64,000 bases of DNA from Rubrolithibacter danxiaensis (lineage in GTDB: Bacteria > Bacteroidota > Bacteroidia > Sphingobacteriales > Sphingobacteriaceae): assembly GCF_047272945.1 (NCBI RefSeq), contig NZ_JBKOPS010000009.1:62001-126000 (forward strand), given 5' to 3'. The translations under genes were made by a program, and so were the position numbers. The notes beneath the pieces are model-generated. The model was not told where the DNA came from and did not search any database. It was given only the letters and a program-made list of their open reading frames with translations. Within the stretch, counting starts at the first letter, position 1, and each line of letters begins with the position of its first letter. Positions 17,586 to 26,183 of the stretch are shown piece after piece.

Positions 17586-18830
17586 TTATTTCTCAGCTAG
17601 TAGGCTGTCAATTAATTTTTCAAATTCTTCTGTAAACTGTTTATAATGTTCACCTGTTCCGGGACCACTAAAGCCAGTATGTATTTTTTGAACCACTCCT
17701 TTTCTATCAATTACAATTGTTGTGGGAAAAGCTTTAAAATCATTTAATGCCGGAATACTTTTTAATACTTCTTCAGAATTATTGGTGTATCCGGTAATAA
17801 GAAAATCGTAATCCACATCAAACCTGTCTTTCAAGCGGCTTAACGTTTTTTTAGAGCGGTTAAAATCGGCAGTACGTTCATAGGCAAGGCCTACAATTTC
17901 AAGGTCTTTATTCTTATACTTTTTATATAGAGGGGCCAGATAAGCGGTTTCGTCCATGCAGTTGGGACACCAGGAACCCAAAAACTGAACAATAACCACC
18001 TTGTCCTTAAATTTAGGATCAGAAAGAGAGACTTTCTTCCCTTCCATATCAGGAAAAGTAAAATTAATTGTTTTATATCCCGGTTTTAGAGTGGTTAGAG
18101 AATATGCATCCGGAAGAATAGCCTTATCATCTTTATGAGCAGTCCAGTCTTTAATAGAAGAGTAGCCGGCATAAAACTTTCCGTTAACAATGGTATTTTC
18201 ATTTTCAATGTCAGCTGTAAATAAATACGCGTTTCCTCCATCGAATGTTGATAGAAAAAGTTTACCGTCGGAAATTGTGCCTTCCAGGAAACGATAATCG
18301 CCGGTTGTGGTTAAGAAAGTTCCGGTTACATTCGCTCCATCCTGCTGAAACTCTGCAACTGCTACCGTCGTGTCTTTCCCTTCATTACCAATAAAAGTAG
18401 CCGACCACCTTCCCGCTACCCGATATTCAGGCTTAGTGTTTGTTTTAAAAAAGCGCCAGGAAACGTCGTGCTCGGCAGAAAAATCCATTTCAGAATTTCT
18501 GGTTGCAAGATGTTTTATCCATTTTCCGTTTAATGTATTACCCAGTGAGGCCCGTATTTCGGAATCAAACAAAGGCAATTGAATAAAAACCGAATCGTCT
18601 TTAACTTCAACTTCATCAACCCTGAACTTATCTTTCCCGTTTAAGATATATACAGATTTTTTACCGTTGGTATCTGAAACAGTAAAATTGAAAGGAATTT
18701 CTGCTCCCGACTGCGTTTTTAGAGTGGCTCGCCAAACCCCTTCCTTTAACTGATGCTCGTTTTTTTTGCAAGAGTTTAACAGCATTCCTAATGAAAAGCA
18801 GAATAAAGCGCAGATAAAAATATTCCTCAT
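17586..18830 (-). CDS. TlpA-like thioredoxin-fold lipoprotein
   Basis: A 414-aa predicted lipoprotein (lipobox LNSC near residue 20). The N-terminal 250 residues are beta-rich, resembling the DUF4369-type region that often precedes thioredoxin domains in Bacteroidota. Residues about 255-405 are an AhpC/TSA-TlpA thioredoxin fold with the redox motif WCPNC (GSWCPNCMDE, about 290). It probably reduces or isomerises disulfides of exported proteins in the periplasm. It overlaps the acyl-CoA dehydrogenase stop by 4 nt (ATGA-like junction) and is followed 2 nt later by the M1 peptidase. Confidence 0.85.
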   Translation of the reverse strand: MRNIFICALFCFSLGMLLNSCKKNEHQLKEGVWRATLKTQSGAEIPFNFTVSDTNGKKSVYILNGKDKFRVDEVEVKDDSVFIQLPLFDSEIRASLGNTLNGKWIKHLATRNSEMDFSAEHDVSWRFFKTNTKPEYRVAGRWSATFIGNEGKDTTVAVAEFQQDGANVTGTFLTTTGDYRFLEGTISDGKLFLSTFDGGNAYLFTADIENENTIVNGKFYAGYSSIKDWTAHKDDKAILPDAYSLTTLKPGYKTINFTFPDMEGKKVSLSDPKFKDKVVIVQFLGSWCPNCMDETAYLAPLYKKYKNKDLEIVGLAYERTADFNRSKKTLSRLKDRFDVDYDFLITGYTNNSEEVLKSIPALNDFKAFPTTIVIDRKGVVQKIHTGFSGPGTGEHYKQFTEEFEKLIDSLLAEK

Positions 18831-19975
18831 AACTGTGATTTTAATAGTTCGCGGGCTATAACAATTTTTTGTATTTCGGAAGTACCCTCGTAGATCTGTG
18901 TGATTTTTGCATCACGAAGCAATCGCTCTACATGGTATTCCTTTACATATCCGTATCCGCCGTGTATTTGTACTGCTTCAGATGCGGTTTTCATGGCAAC
19001 TTCTGAAGCAAATAGTTTAGCCATTGATGCTTCTTTAGCATAATCTGCTCCCTGATCTTTTAACCAGGCTGCCCGCAAACACAAAAGCCGGGCTGCATCA
19101 ATATCTGTAGCCATTTCTGCCAGCTTAAATTGCACCGCCTGATGCTCGGCTATCGGCTTACCAAAAGTTTTACGTTCTTTTGAATAATTTACCGCAAGTT
19201 CGTATGCCCCGGAAGCTATCCCCAATGCCTGAGCAGCGATCCCGATGCGCCCCGCTTCCAATACTTCCATTGCAAATTTAAATCCAAAACCTTCTTCGCC
19301 GATACGATTTTCTTTTGGAACTTTTACATCGTTAAACATTAACGAATGAGTATCGGATCCCCGGATTCCAAGTTTATTTTCCTTTTTTCCTACCGTAAAA
19401 CCGACCATCCCCTTCTCGACGATAAGGGCATTTATTCCTTTATGTCCGGCTTCAGGATGAGTCTGCGCTGTAACCAAATAAACAGAGGCAGAATTTCCGT
19501 TTGTTATCCAGTTCTTTGTTCCGTTAACGAGATAATGATTGCCCATATCAACAGCAGTGGTGTGCTGGGAAGTTGCATCTGATCCTGCATCGGGTTCAGA
19601 TAAGCAGAAAGCGCCTAACTTTTCACCCCCAGCTACTGGCTTTAAAAATTTTTGCTTCTGCTCCTCGGTACCAAACTTTTCCAAGCCATAACAAATAAGC
19701 GAATTATTTACCGAAACTACTACCGAAGCGGATGCATCAATTTTAGAAAATTCTTCCATTGCCAGCACATACGAAGTAGTATCCATGCCCGAGCCGTTGT
19801 ACTCGGGTGAAACCATCATCCCTAAAAAACCTAATTCTCCGAGTTTTTTTACTTCTTCTACTGGAAATTGCTGATGTTCGTCCCGCTCAATTACTCCTGG
19901 TTTCAATACGTTTTGTGCAAAATCTCTTGCAGCTCTGCGTATCATTAGCTGTTCTTCGGTAAACCGGAAATCCAT
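18827..19975 (-). CDS. Acyl-CoA dehydrogenase (short-chain type)
   Basis: A 382-aa FAD flavoenzyme that oxidises acyl-CoA to 2-enoyl-CoA in beta-oxidation or branched-chain amino-acid breakdown. It contains the FAD/substrate motifs AFCLSEPDAGSD (about residues 125-136) and WITNG, and the C-terminal QIHGGYGY and YEGTSEIQ signatures that carry the catalytic glutamate of butyryl-CoA dehydrogenases. A GTG at 19978 directly precedes the ATG at 19975; the ATG is preferred. It overlaps the downstream TlpA-like gene by 4 nt and starts 17 nt after the heptose-phosphate adenylyltransferase gene. Chain-length preference is not certain. Confidence 0.93.
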   Translation of the reverse strand: MDFRFTEEQLMIRRAARDFAQNVLKPGVIERDEHQQFPVEEVKKLGELGFLGMMVSPEYNGSGMDTTSYVLAMEEFSKIDASASVVVSVNNSLICYGLEKFGTEEQKQKFLKPVAGGEKLGAFCLSEPDAGSDATSQHTTAVDMGNHYLVNGTKNWITNGNSASVYLVTAQTHPEAGHKGINALIVEKGMVGFTVGKKENKLGIRGSDTHSLMFNDVKVPKENRIGEEGFGFKFAMEVLEAGRIGIAAQALGIASGAYELAVNYSKERKTFGKPIAEHQAVQFKLAEMATDIDAARLLCLRAAWLKDQGADYAKEASMAKLFASEVAMKTASEAVQIHGGYGYVKEYHVERLLRDAKITQIYEGTSEIQKIVIARELLKSQL

Positions 19976-19992
19976 CACGAGTGGTTATAATT

Positions 19993-20484
19993 TCAGCTGC
20001 TCTTTATCTTTTTTTCAATAGCTGTAGTAGAATAACCCTCCAAATACGTTAGTGTTTTTACTTCTCCGCCGTTTGCAAGAACTAAATCTGCCCCTACAAT
20101 TTTGTCAATCGTATAATCCGCTCCTTTCACAAGCACATCAGGATTGACATAGCGTATCAGTTCAAGTGGAGTTGGCTCATCGAATAAGACTACAGCATCA
20201 ACAAAAAATAAAGAAGCAAGAATATGAGCACGGGAAGTCTCATCAAGGATAGGGCGCCCCGGGCCTTTTAATGCAGAGGTAGAGGCATCCGAATTAAGTC
20301 CGATAACCAGTTTGGTGCCTAAATCCGCAGCTTTTGCAAGGTAATCAATGTGGCCACGGTGCAACAGATCAAAACATCCGTTGGTAAAGACTATTTTTTG
20401 CCCCAGAAAACGCCATACGTGAAGGATTGGAAGGAGATTTTCGGGAGTTAAAATCTTTCTTTCGATGATCTGTATGTTATCCAT
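19993..20484 (-). CDS. rfaE2: D-glycero-beta-D-manno-heptose 1-phosphate adenylyltransferase
   Basis: A 163-aa nucleotidyltransferase making ADP-heptose for LPS core (the HldE C-terminal function as a separate protein). The cytidylyltransferase-like motif TNGCFDLLHRGHIDYL (about residues 34-49, HxGH) is clear, with GLNSDAS, GPGRPI and the C-terminal EGYSTTAI signature of this family. An extra 25 residues precede the core. It is the first gene of a run with the acyl-CoA dehydrogenase, TlpA-like and M1 genes, which is more a positional than functional grouping. It supports heptose-containing surface glycan and the GT9 gene at 5 kb. Confidence 0.92.
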   Translation of the reverse strand: MDNIQIIERKILTPENLLPILHVWRFLGQKIVFTNGCFDLLHRGHIDYLAKAADLGTKLVIGLNSDASTSALKGPGRPILDETSRAHILASLFFVDAVVLFDEPTPLELIRYVNPDVLVKGADYTIDKIVGADLVLANGGEVKTLTYLEGYSTTAIEKKIKSS

Positions 20485-20500
20485 AAGTTTTAATTACGGA

Positions 20501-20508
20501 CAAAATTA
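20501..20508 (-). promoter_or_regulatory. -7 box upstream of rfaE2
   Basis: TAATTTTG on the minus strand, 16 nt before the ATG at 20484; a leader of about a dozen nt is implied. No upstream TTG at normal spacing. Confidence 0.35.
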
Positions 20509-20531
20509 AGTTATTAGACGGGAAAGTAAAG

Positions 20532-20882
20532 TTATTTTATCAGCTTGTTATTATCGTCAGGGAAAACCAAAAGGGGGTTATATTTTTTTGCTTCTTCAAA
20601 CTCTATGTGCATGTATGACATGATGATCAATATATCTCCGACCTGCGCAAGTCGTGCACAAGAGCCATTCAAACAAATGGTTCCTGATCCGCGTTCGCCT
20701 TTTATTACGTATGTTTCAAAGCGTGCACCGTTGTTATTATTTACTACCTGAACTTTTTCGTTAGGAATAATGTTAGCAGCTTCTATCAATTCTTCATCAA
20801 TAGTGATACTTCCCACATAATTCAGCTCAGCCTGCGTTACTTTTGCACGATGAATCTTTGATTTAAGAATCTCTATGATCAT
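20532..20882 (-). CDS. panD: Aspartate 1-decarboxylase proenzyme
   Basis: A 116-aa pyruvoyl-dependent enzyme making beta-alanine for pantothenate. The self-cleavage site Gly-Ser is in NYVGSITID (about residues 22-30); the alignment with other PanD starts at Met1 (KSKIHRAKVT). Other family segments are visible: NGARFETYVI, GERGSGTICLNG and QVGDILIIMSY. It is 62 nt downstream of panC, the next pathway enzyme, but a promoter box directly before the ATG suggests its own, nearly leaderless transcript. Confidence 0.96.
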   Translation of the reverse strand: MIIEILKSKIHRAKVTQAELNYVGSITIDEELIEAANIIPNEKVQVVNNNNGARFETYVIKGERGSGTICLNGSCARLAQVGDILIIMSYMHIEFEEAKKYNPLLVFPDDNNKLIK

Positions 20883-20886
20883 GCTG

Positions 20887-20894
20887 CAAAATTA
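20887..20894 (-). promoter_or_regulatory. -7 box abutting the panD start codon
   Basis: TAATTTTG on the minus strand, with only 4 nt between its last base and the panD ATG. If used, transcription would begin at or next to the start codon, giving a leaderless mRNA. Confidence 0.4.
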
Positions 20895-20944
20895 AGTAAA
20901 ACTTTTTATTCGCTTTTTCATACGGTTCGCCAGGTAAAGCAAAT

Positions 20945-21790
20945 TTACTTCAGGATGAGATTATCAATCAGCCTTGTCTTACCGACATATGCTGCCACAA
21001 GTGCTACAATATGTTGTACATTTTTTGAATGGACGGGTTGAAGATCATCGGCATTACAAATTTCAAAATATTCCAGCTCTACACCCTCGCTTGAATTTAA
21101 AAATTCAATTGCATCAGCTTTAAGCGCTTCTAACGGCTTTTCAGTAAAGTTGTTTTTGGTTATTTGGAGGGCTTTAGATAAAGCTAGAGCCTGTTGATGT
21201 TCTTTATCTGATAAGTGAATATTCCTTGAACTTAAAGCCAGTCCGCTTTCTTCTCTTACAATGGGGCACATCACCAACTTGACAGGGAACTTTAAAAGTA
21301 CGGTCATCCTGCTGATGATTTTAAATTGCTGAAAGTCTTTCTGGCCAAAGAAAGCAATATCAGGTTTAATAATGTCGAACAGTTTGCTCACAATCTGAGT
21401 TACTCCCTGGTAATGGCCAGGCCTGAATTTACCCTCCAGTATATTTTCCACTTCGCCCAATTCCAGATGCCATTGTTCATCTTGCTTATACATTTCCTCC
21501 ACAGGGGGTAAAAACAACACATCACACCCGGCTTCTTCCAGCTTTGCAATATCATCATTTACAGGCCGGGGATATCTTTCCAGATCGGCAGGATCATTAA
21601 ACTGAGTGGGATTAACAAAAATACTACAGATTACCACATCGCTGTTTTCCCGGGCAATGTTTATAAGAGATACATGGCCGGCATGCAGCGCCCCCATTGT
21701 AGGAACCAAACCCAAAACTTTACCTGCTGCCTTTTGAGTAAGCAAAAAGTCAGATAAATCTTTACGGGTTGTAAAAGTTTTCAATGGCAT
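20945..21790 (-). CDS. panC: Pantothenate synthetase
   Basis: A 281-aa ATP-dependent ligase joining pantoate and beta-alanine. The ATP-binding HxGH motif is HAGHVSLI (about residues 34-41), preceded by LVPTMGALH; SIFVNPTQFN and FGQKDFQQF are family signatures, and ALSSRNIHL corresponds to the KMSKS-like loop. The frame is open 18 codons further upstream, but the ATG at 21790 gives the usual length and N terminus. Divergent from the starch-synthase-like gene; followed by panD. Confidence 0.95.
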   Translation of the reverse strand: MPLKTFTTRKDLSDFLLTQKAAGKVLGLVPTMGALHAGHVSLINIARENSDVVICSIFVNPTQFNDPADLERYPRPVNDDIAKLEEAGCDVLFLPPVEEMYKQDEQWHLELGEVENILEGKFRPGHYQGVTQIVSKLFDIIKPDIAFFGQKDFQQFKIISRMTVLLKFPVKLVMCPIVREESGLALSSRNIHLSDKEHQQALALSKALQITKNNFTEKPLEALKADAIEFLNSSEGVELEYFEICNADDLQPVHSKNVQHIVALVAAYVGKTRLIDNLILK

Positions 21791-21850
21791 TAAATTAGGG
21801 CGCAAAAATGGGTATTTATAAAGAAATACCAAAGAGACTTGCATAATTCA

Positions 21851-21881
21851 TTGCCAAATCATAATATATTGCTTATATTTG
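21851..21881 (+). promoter_or_regulatory. Promoter of the starch-synthase-like / DUF4270 genes
   Basis: TTG at 21851-21853 and TATATTTG at 21874-21881 with a 20-bp spacer: a full match to the Bacteroidota promoter. The leader to the ATG at 21929 is about 40 nt. Confidence 0.6.
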
Positions 21882-21928
21882 CATTCCGAATTTTCTTTTC
21901 TTAAATAATAAATAAACAAGTATTGGAG

Positions 21929-22753
21929 ATGGCAAAAACGAAGTTATTGTTTATTACACACGAGATGTCGCCGTTCCTCGAGTTAACAAAAATTTCTGAA
22001 ATAACCCGAAAACTTCCTCAAGCAATGCAAGACAAGGGATTTGAAATCCGAATCCTGATGCCGCGTTTTGGAAACATTAACGAACGCCGTAACCGTTTGC
22101 ATGAAGTTATTCGACTTTCAGGGATGAACATTATAATCGACGAAAATGATAATCCTTTAATTATCAAGGTTGCTTCTATTCCCTCTGCACGTATGCAGGT
22201 TTATTTCCTTGACAACGAAGAATATTTTCAGCGTAAACATGTTTTCCGCGACAATAATAACAAGTTCTATGAAGATAACGATGAGAGAACCATCTTTTTC
22301 TGCAAGGGAGCTTTAGAAACCGTTAAAAAATTAGGCTGGTCTCCTGACATTGTACATTGTCATGGCTGGATGAGTGCCCTGGTACCCGCATATTTAAAAA
22401 CCTGCTACAGCGACGATCCTACTTTTAAAAATGCTAAAGTAATTTATTCGATCTATTCCAATTGCTTTACAGAAAATCTGAATCCTGAATTTGCAAGAAA
22501 AGCTGTAATGAACGGAATGAATGCCGAACATACCGCACCTTATAAAGAAAGTACCTGCAATGCATTGCATACAGGAGCAATTACTTATTCAGATGGTATT
22601 GTGCTCGGTAGCGAGGTCATCAATGAAGAAGTGTTAAATTTTGTTAAAAACAGTCAAAAACCTGTTCTGGAGTACGAATCCACTTCAGATTTCGAAAATT
22701 ATTACAACCTTTACGAAGAAATAGCAAACGAGGAAACAATTTCTTTGGCTTAA
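21929..22753 (+). CDS. Glycogen/starch synthase N-domain-like protein (half-size)
   Basis: A 274-aa protein matching only the N-terminal GT5 domain of glycogen synthase (HEMSPF near the start, RILMPRFGNINERR, HCHGWMSALVPAYLKTCY). The usual ADP-glucose loop KxGGL is replaced by LTKISEI, and the whole C-terminal GT-B domain is absent, with no remnant downstream, where a DUF4270 gene follows after 15 nt. It is therefore unlikely to elongate glycogen and may bind a glycan or act as a regulator. A TTG two codons upstream (21923) is a less likely start. Confidence 0.8.
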   Translation: MAKTKLLFITHEMSPFLELTKISEITRKLPQAMQDKGFEIRILMPRFGNINERRNRLHEVIRLSGMNIIIDENDNPLIIKVASIPSARMQVYFLDNEEYFQRKHVFRDNNNKFYEDNDERTIFFCKGALETVKKLGWSPDIVHCHGWMSALVPAYLKTCYSDDPTFKNAKVIYSIYSNCFTENLNPEFARKAVMNGMNAEHTAPYKESTCNALHTGAITYSDGIVLGSEVINEEVLNFVKNSQKPVLEYESTSDFENYYNLYEEIANEETISLA

Positions 22754-22768
22754 TAAGGAAAAGATAAT

Positions 22769-24214
22769 ATGAAATATACCAAACTGGACTTATTAACTCT
22801 GTTGATAAGTCTTTTTATTTTGAGCAGCTGCCAGAATCCCGATAAAATTGGTTTAGATATCAGTCCCGACCAGCAGGTTCTGGGAACCTTAGATTCATCT
22901 TTAACTGTTACTGCAACTACAGTAAAAGAAGATACTTTAATTACCAGCGCACTCAAGCAATCTCCTTTGGGTTATTCAAAAGATCCGGTATTCGGAACAA
23001 CAGTTTCAAATTTAGCGCTATCACTAACGCTTCCAACCGACAGTTCAAAAGTGCGTTTTGGCACTAACCCCCAATTAGATTCTGCCGTTCTGGTAATGAA
23101 TTACGGAAACGAATTTTACGGAGATTCTGTAAATTCCAATTATACTATTAATGTGCATCAGTTAAACGAAGCCTTTAATACCACTTCCAATTATTACAAT
23201 ACCAAATCGTGGGATTTTAATCCTGCAGTAGTTGGAACAAAAACAGTGAAACACTTTGCGATAAAAGATTCTGTAAGGATTTCACGTTTTGTTAAGGGAA
23301 AAGCAGATACAGTGGTAAAAGTTCTTCCACACCTACGGATTCCATTAAAAAGTGAGTTTATTAATGCGAAGTTTTTCAATGCCGGAACAACCAATTTGTC
23401 CAGCAGTACTAAATTTCAAAGCTTTTTAAAAGGCTTGTACCTAACAATCGATCAAAGTAAAATAGGAGGTGCAGGGGGTACTGTATTTTTTGTATCAGAT
23501 AGTATAAAACTTGAGCTGTACTATAAAAACGATACAGTTAGAAATTTCACCGTTTTCCCTTTGGCATCTACCAATAGCGGCGTTGCGGTTGCTGCCAGCA
23601 TGCAGCACGATTATACAGGAACGCCAGTACAGGAACAGTTGACAACCAACATTCCGAACCCATCACGGGTATATGTACAGGCCTTGGGTGGAGTTCGGAC
23701 GAAGATTAAATTTCCAGACCTGAATGAGCTTAAAAAGCTGGGAAAAATAGTTATAAATAAGGCAGAACTGGTTTTGTATCCTGATGAAAGTTCGCAGACA
23801 CTGCTTTCCCCGGCTAAGCGATTAACACTTTATCATACTGATATTGCAGGTCAGCGTCAGGAAGCACCTGACAATGATGCTGGACAATTAAATGGTTTTG
23901 GTGATAAATCATATAAAGATATTTTCAGCTTTGGCGGTTTCTACGATAAAACCAAAAAGAAATATACATTTAACATAACATCTTACCTGCAACGAGTTTT
24001 AAGCGGAAAACTTGAGCAGTATGATACCTACATCGCACCCATGCGGTACGACCTTATCAGAAACGCTTCTAACGGAAGTTCTTTTGATCCGCGTACAACA
24101 GATATCTATCCTTCGGGTACAACTGCAGGGCAGACTGTATTAGGCGGTGGCACAAACAGTAGTTCTGCTGTAAAAATGCAGCTAAACATATTCTATACAA
24201 GGCTGGACCAGTAA
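22769..24214 (+). CDS. DUF4270 outer-surface lipoprotein
   Basis: A 481-aa predicted lipoprotein: signal peptide with lipobox SSC (Cys near residue 21), then a beta-rich extracytoplasmic protein of the Bacteroidota-specific DUF4270 family. Characteristic openings are DKIGLDISPDQQVLG and GYSKDPVFGTT, and a LYHTD segment lies in the C-terminal half. Function unknown; these proteins are thought to be outer-membrane-associated. It is 15 nt downstream of the starch-synthase-like gene, so co-transcribed, and upstream of glmS, which suggests a cell-envelope link. Confidence 0.85.
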   Translation: MKYTKLDLLTLLISLFILSSCQNPDKIGLDISPDQQVLGTLDSSLTVTATTVKEDTLITSALKQSPLGYSKDPVFGTTVSNLALSLTLPTDSSKVRFGTNPQLDSAVLVMNYGNEFYGDSVNSNYTINVHQLNEAFNTTSNYYNTKSWDFNPAVVGTKTVKHFAIKDSVRISRFVKGKADTVVKVLPHLRIPLKSEFINAKFFNAGTTNLSSSTKFQSFLKGLYLTIDQSKIGGAGGTVFFVSDSIKLELYYKNDTVRNFTVFPLASTNSGVAVAASMQHDYTGTPVQEQLTTNIPNPSRVYVQALGGVRTKIKFPDLNELKKLGKIVINKAELVLYPDESSQTLLSPAKRLTLYHTDIAGQRQEAPDNDAGQLNGFGDKSYKDIFSFGGFYDKTKKKYTFNITSYLQRVLSGKLEQYDTYIAPMRYDLIRNASNGSSFDPRTTDIYPSGTTAGQTVLGGGTNSSSAVKMQLNIFYTRLDQ

Positions 24215-24240
24215 TCCAGCCTTCTCATTTCCCTTTTTTT
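24199..24240 (+). terminator. Weak terminator overlapping the DUF4270 stop codon
   Basis: A 9-bp stem (AAGGCTGGA at 24199-24207, TCCAGCCTT at 24215-24223) with the TAA stop in its loop, followed 10 nt later by seven T. The T-run is displaced from the stem, so termination is probably partial and glmS may receive read-through. Confidence 0.5.
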
Positions 24241-24250
24241 AGTACATTCG

Positions 24251-24275
24251 CATATTAAAATCCTCTTTTAATATG
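24251..24275 (+). promoter_or_regulatory. Hairpin sequestering the glmS start codon
   Basis: CATATTAAAA (24251-24260) and TTTTAATATG (24266-24275) form a perfect 10-bp stem with a 5-nt loop; the last three bases of the right arm are the glmS ATG. A promoter-like TACATTCG (one mismatch to TAnnTTTG) lies at 24243-24250. Confidence 0.6.
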
Positions 24276-26108
24276 TGTGGAATAGTTGGCTATATCGGGC
24301 ATAGAAATGCATGGGAAATTGTAATTAAAGGACTTCAGCGCCTAGAATACCGGGGCTATGACAGTGCAGGTGTTGCACTGATGGATGAGGATCTGCGCAT
24401 TTACAAAAAAGCGGGTAAAGTAAGCGATTTACAAAATTTTGCAGCGGGACAAGATACTCATGGTACGATGGGAATGGGCCATACCCGTTGGGCAACACAT
24501 GGTGAACCTTCCGATAGGAATTCACACCCCCATACTTCCGGTGATGAAAGGCTTGCCATTATCCATAACGGAATAATTGAAAACTACGCCATATTAAAAG
24601 AAGAACTTATCTCAAGAGGGCATACTTTTAAAAGTGATACCGACACAGAAGTACTGGTACATCTAATAGAAGATATCCGGAAACAGGGCAACCTTACATT
24701 AAGGGAAGCTGTACGCGTTGCCTTAAATGAAGTTATAGGGGCGTACGCAATTGTGATTATGAGCAAAGACGAACCCGATGAACTTATTGCCGCAAGAAAA
24801 GGGAGCCCGATGGTTATCGGTGTTGGAGAAAAAGAATATTTCATCGCTTCGGATGCATCGCCGCTGGTTGAATACACAAAAAATGTAATTTACCTGAAAG
24901 ACAACGAAATTGCATATTTCAAACGTGATGAATTACTGATCAAGAGTATTGATAACGTAATTCAGACCCCTTACGTGCATGAACTGGAACTCAAACTGGA
25001 AATGCTTGAAAAAGGGGGATATGACCACTTCATGCTTAAAGAAATTTACGAACAGCCATCTTCTGTAAAAGATTGCATGAGGGGAAGAATAAATCCGAAA
25101 GAAGGGATCGTTCAGTTGGGAGGAGTGAAAGAGTATGCAGAAAAATTTAAAAACGTTGATCGTATCATTATTGTAGCATGTGGCACTTCCTGGCATGCAG
25201 GCCTGGTAGGAGAATATCTGATTGAAGAATATGCAAGAGTACCGGTAGAGGTAGAATATGCTTCTGAATTCCGCTACCGTAACCCTATTATTTCTGAAAA
25301 AGATATCGTTATTGCTATATCGCAATCGGGCGAAACTGCCGATACTATGGCTGCTATTGAACTGGCAAAAGAAAAAGGCGCTACCATTTTTGGAGTTTGT
25401 AATGTTGTAGGATCCTCAATTCCACGAATCACACACGCCGGCGTTTATACACACGCTGGTCCGGAAATTGGTGTTGCATCCACCAAGGCTTTCACGGCAC
25501 AGGTAACTGTTCTTACTTTAATAGCTTTCTATATTGCGCAGCAACGGGGCACAATTTCGCAGTCGGCATTAGTAAGCCTGTTAACTGAACTTGAAGAAAT
25601 ACCAAATTTAATTGAGAAATGTCTTCAAACTAACAGCCTCATTAAAGAAATTGCCGCAGAATATAAAGATTCCCGAAACTGTTTATTTCTTGGTCGTGGC
25701 AGCGGTTTTCCGGTAGCACTTGAAGGCGCTCTTAAACTAAAAGAAATTTCATATATACATGCAGAAGGATATCCCGCAGCAGAAATGAAACACGGGCCAA
25801 TCGCTTTAATTGACGAAGAAATGCCCGTGGTATTTATTGCTACGAAAAACTCGTCATACGAAAAAGTGATCAGTAATATTCAGGAAGTAAAAGCCAGAAA
25901 AGGACATGTTATCGCCATAGTTACCGAAGGAGATACCACAGTTAAAAAAATGGCTGATCATGTAATTGAAATTCCGGATACAAATGAAGCTTTTTTACCT
26001 TTGGTCGCCACTATCCCTTTGCAGTTATTGTCCTATCACATAGCTGTTATGCGGGGCTGTAATGTAGATCAGCCAAGGAATCTGGCAAAATCAGTAACCG
26101 TCGAATAA
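24273..26108 (+). CDS. glmS: Glucosamine-fructose-6-phosphate aminotransferase (isomerising)
   Basis: A 611-aa enzyme that makes glucosamine-6-phosphate from fructose-6-phosphate and glutamine, the entry to peptidoglycan and LPS amino sugars. It begins MCGIVGYIG, with the glutaminase nucleophile Cys2 after Met removal; GHTRWATHG and NGIIENY are glutaminase motifs. Two SIS domains follow, with CGTSWHAG (about residues 300-307), SQSGETADT and AEGYPAAEMKHGP, and the invariant C-terminal PRNLAKSVTVE. Full length. Translation may be governed by the start-codon hairpin. Confidence 0.97.
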   Translation: MCGIVGYIGHRNAWEIVIKGLQRLEYRGYDSAGVALMDEDLRIYKKAGKVSDLQNFAAGQDTHGTMGMGHTRWATHGEPSDRNSHPHTSGDERLAIIHNGIIENYAILKEELISRGHTFKSDTDTEVLVHLIEDIRKQGNLTLREAVRVALNEVIGAYAIVIMSKDEPDELIAARKGSPMVIGVGEKEYFIASDASPLVEYTKNVIYLKDNEIAYFKRDELLIKSIDNVIQTPYVHELELKLEMLEKGGYDHFMLKEIYEQPSSVKDCMRGRINPKEGIVQLGGVKEYAEKFKNVDRIIIVACGTSWHAGLVGEYLIEEYARVPVEVEYASEFRYRNPIISEKDIVIAISQSGETADTMAAIELAKEKGATIFGVCNVVGSSIPRITHAGVYTHAGPEIGVASTKAFTAQVTVLTLIAFYIAQQRGTISQSALVSLLTELEEIPNLIEKCLQTNSLIKEIAAEYKDSRNCLFLGRGSGFPVALEGALKLKEISYIHAEGYPAAEMKHGPIALIDEEMPVVFIATKNSSYEKVISNIQEVKARKGHVIAIVTEGDTTVKKMADHVIEIPDTNEAFLPLVATIPLQLLSYHIAVMRGCNVDQPRNLAKSVTVE

Positions 26109-26159
26109 TCTTTTACCTTAATATTACTACAAAATTATATAAGCGCTATTGATACTTCT

Positions 26160-26167
26160 TATCTTTG
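26160..26167 (+). promoter_or_regulatory. -7 box upstream of oxyR
   Basis: TATCTTTG, an exact TAnnTTTG match, 16 nt before the oxyR ATG; leader about 10 nt. Confidence 0.4.
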
Positions 26168-26183
26168 AATAGATTTTATCAAT

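Noticed and set aside
21929..24214. Starch-synthase-like gene as a pseudogene with its C-terminal half downstream
   Set aside because: The following frame is an intact DUF4270 lipoprotein and nothing resembling a GT1 C-domain is present.
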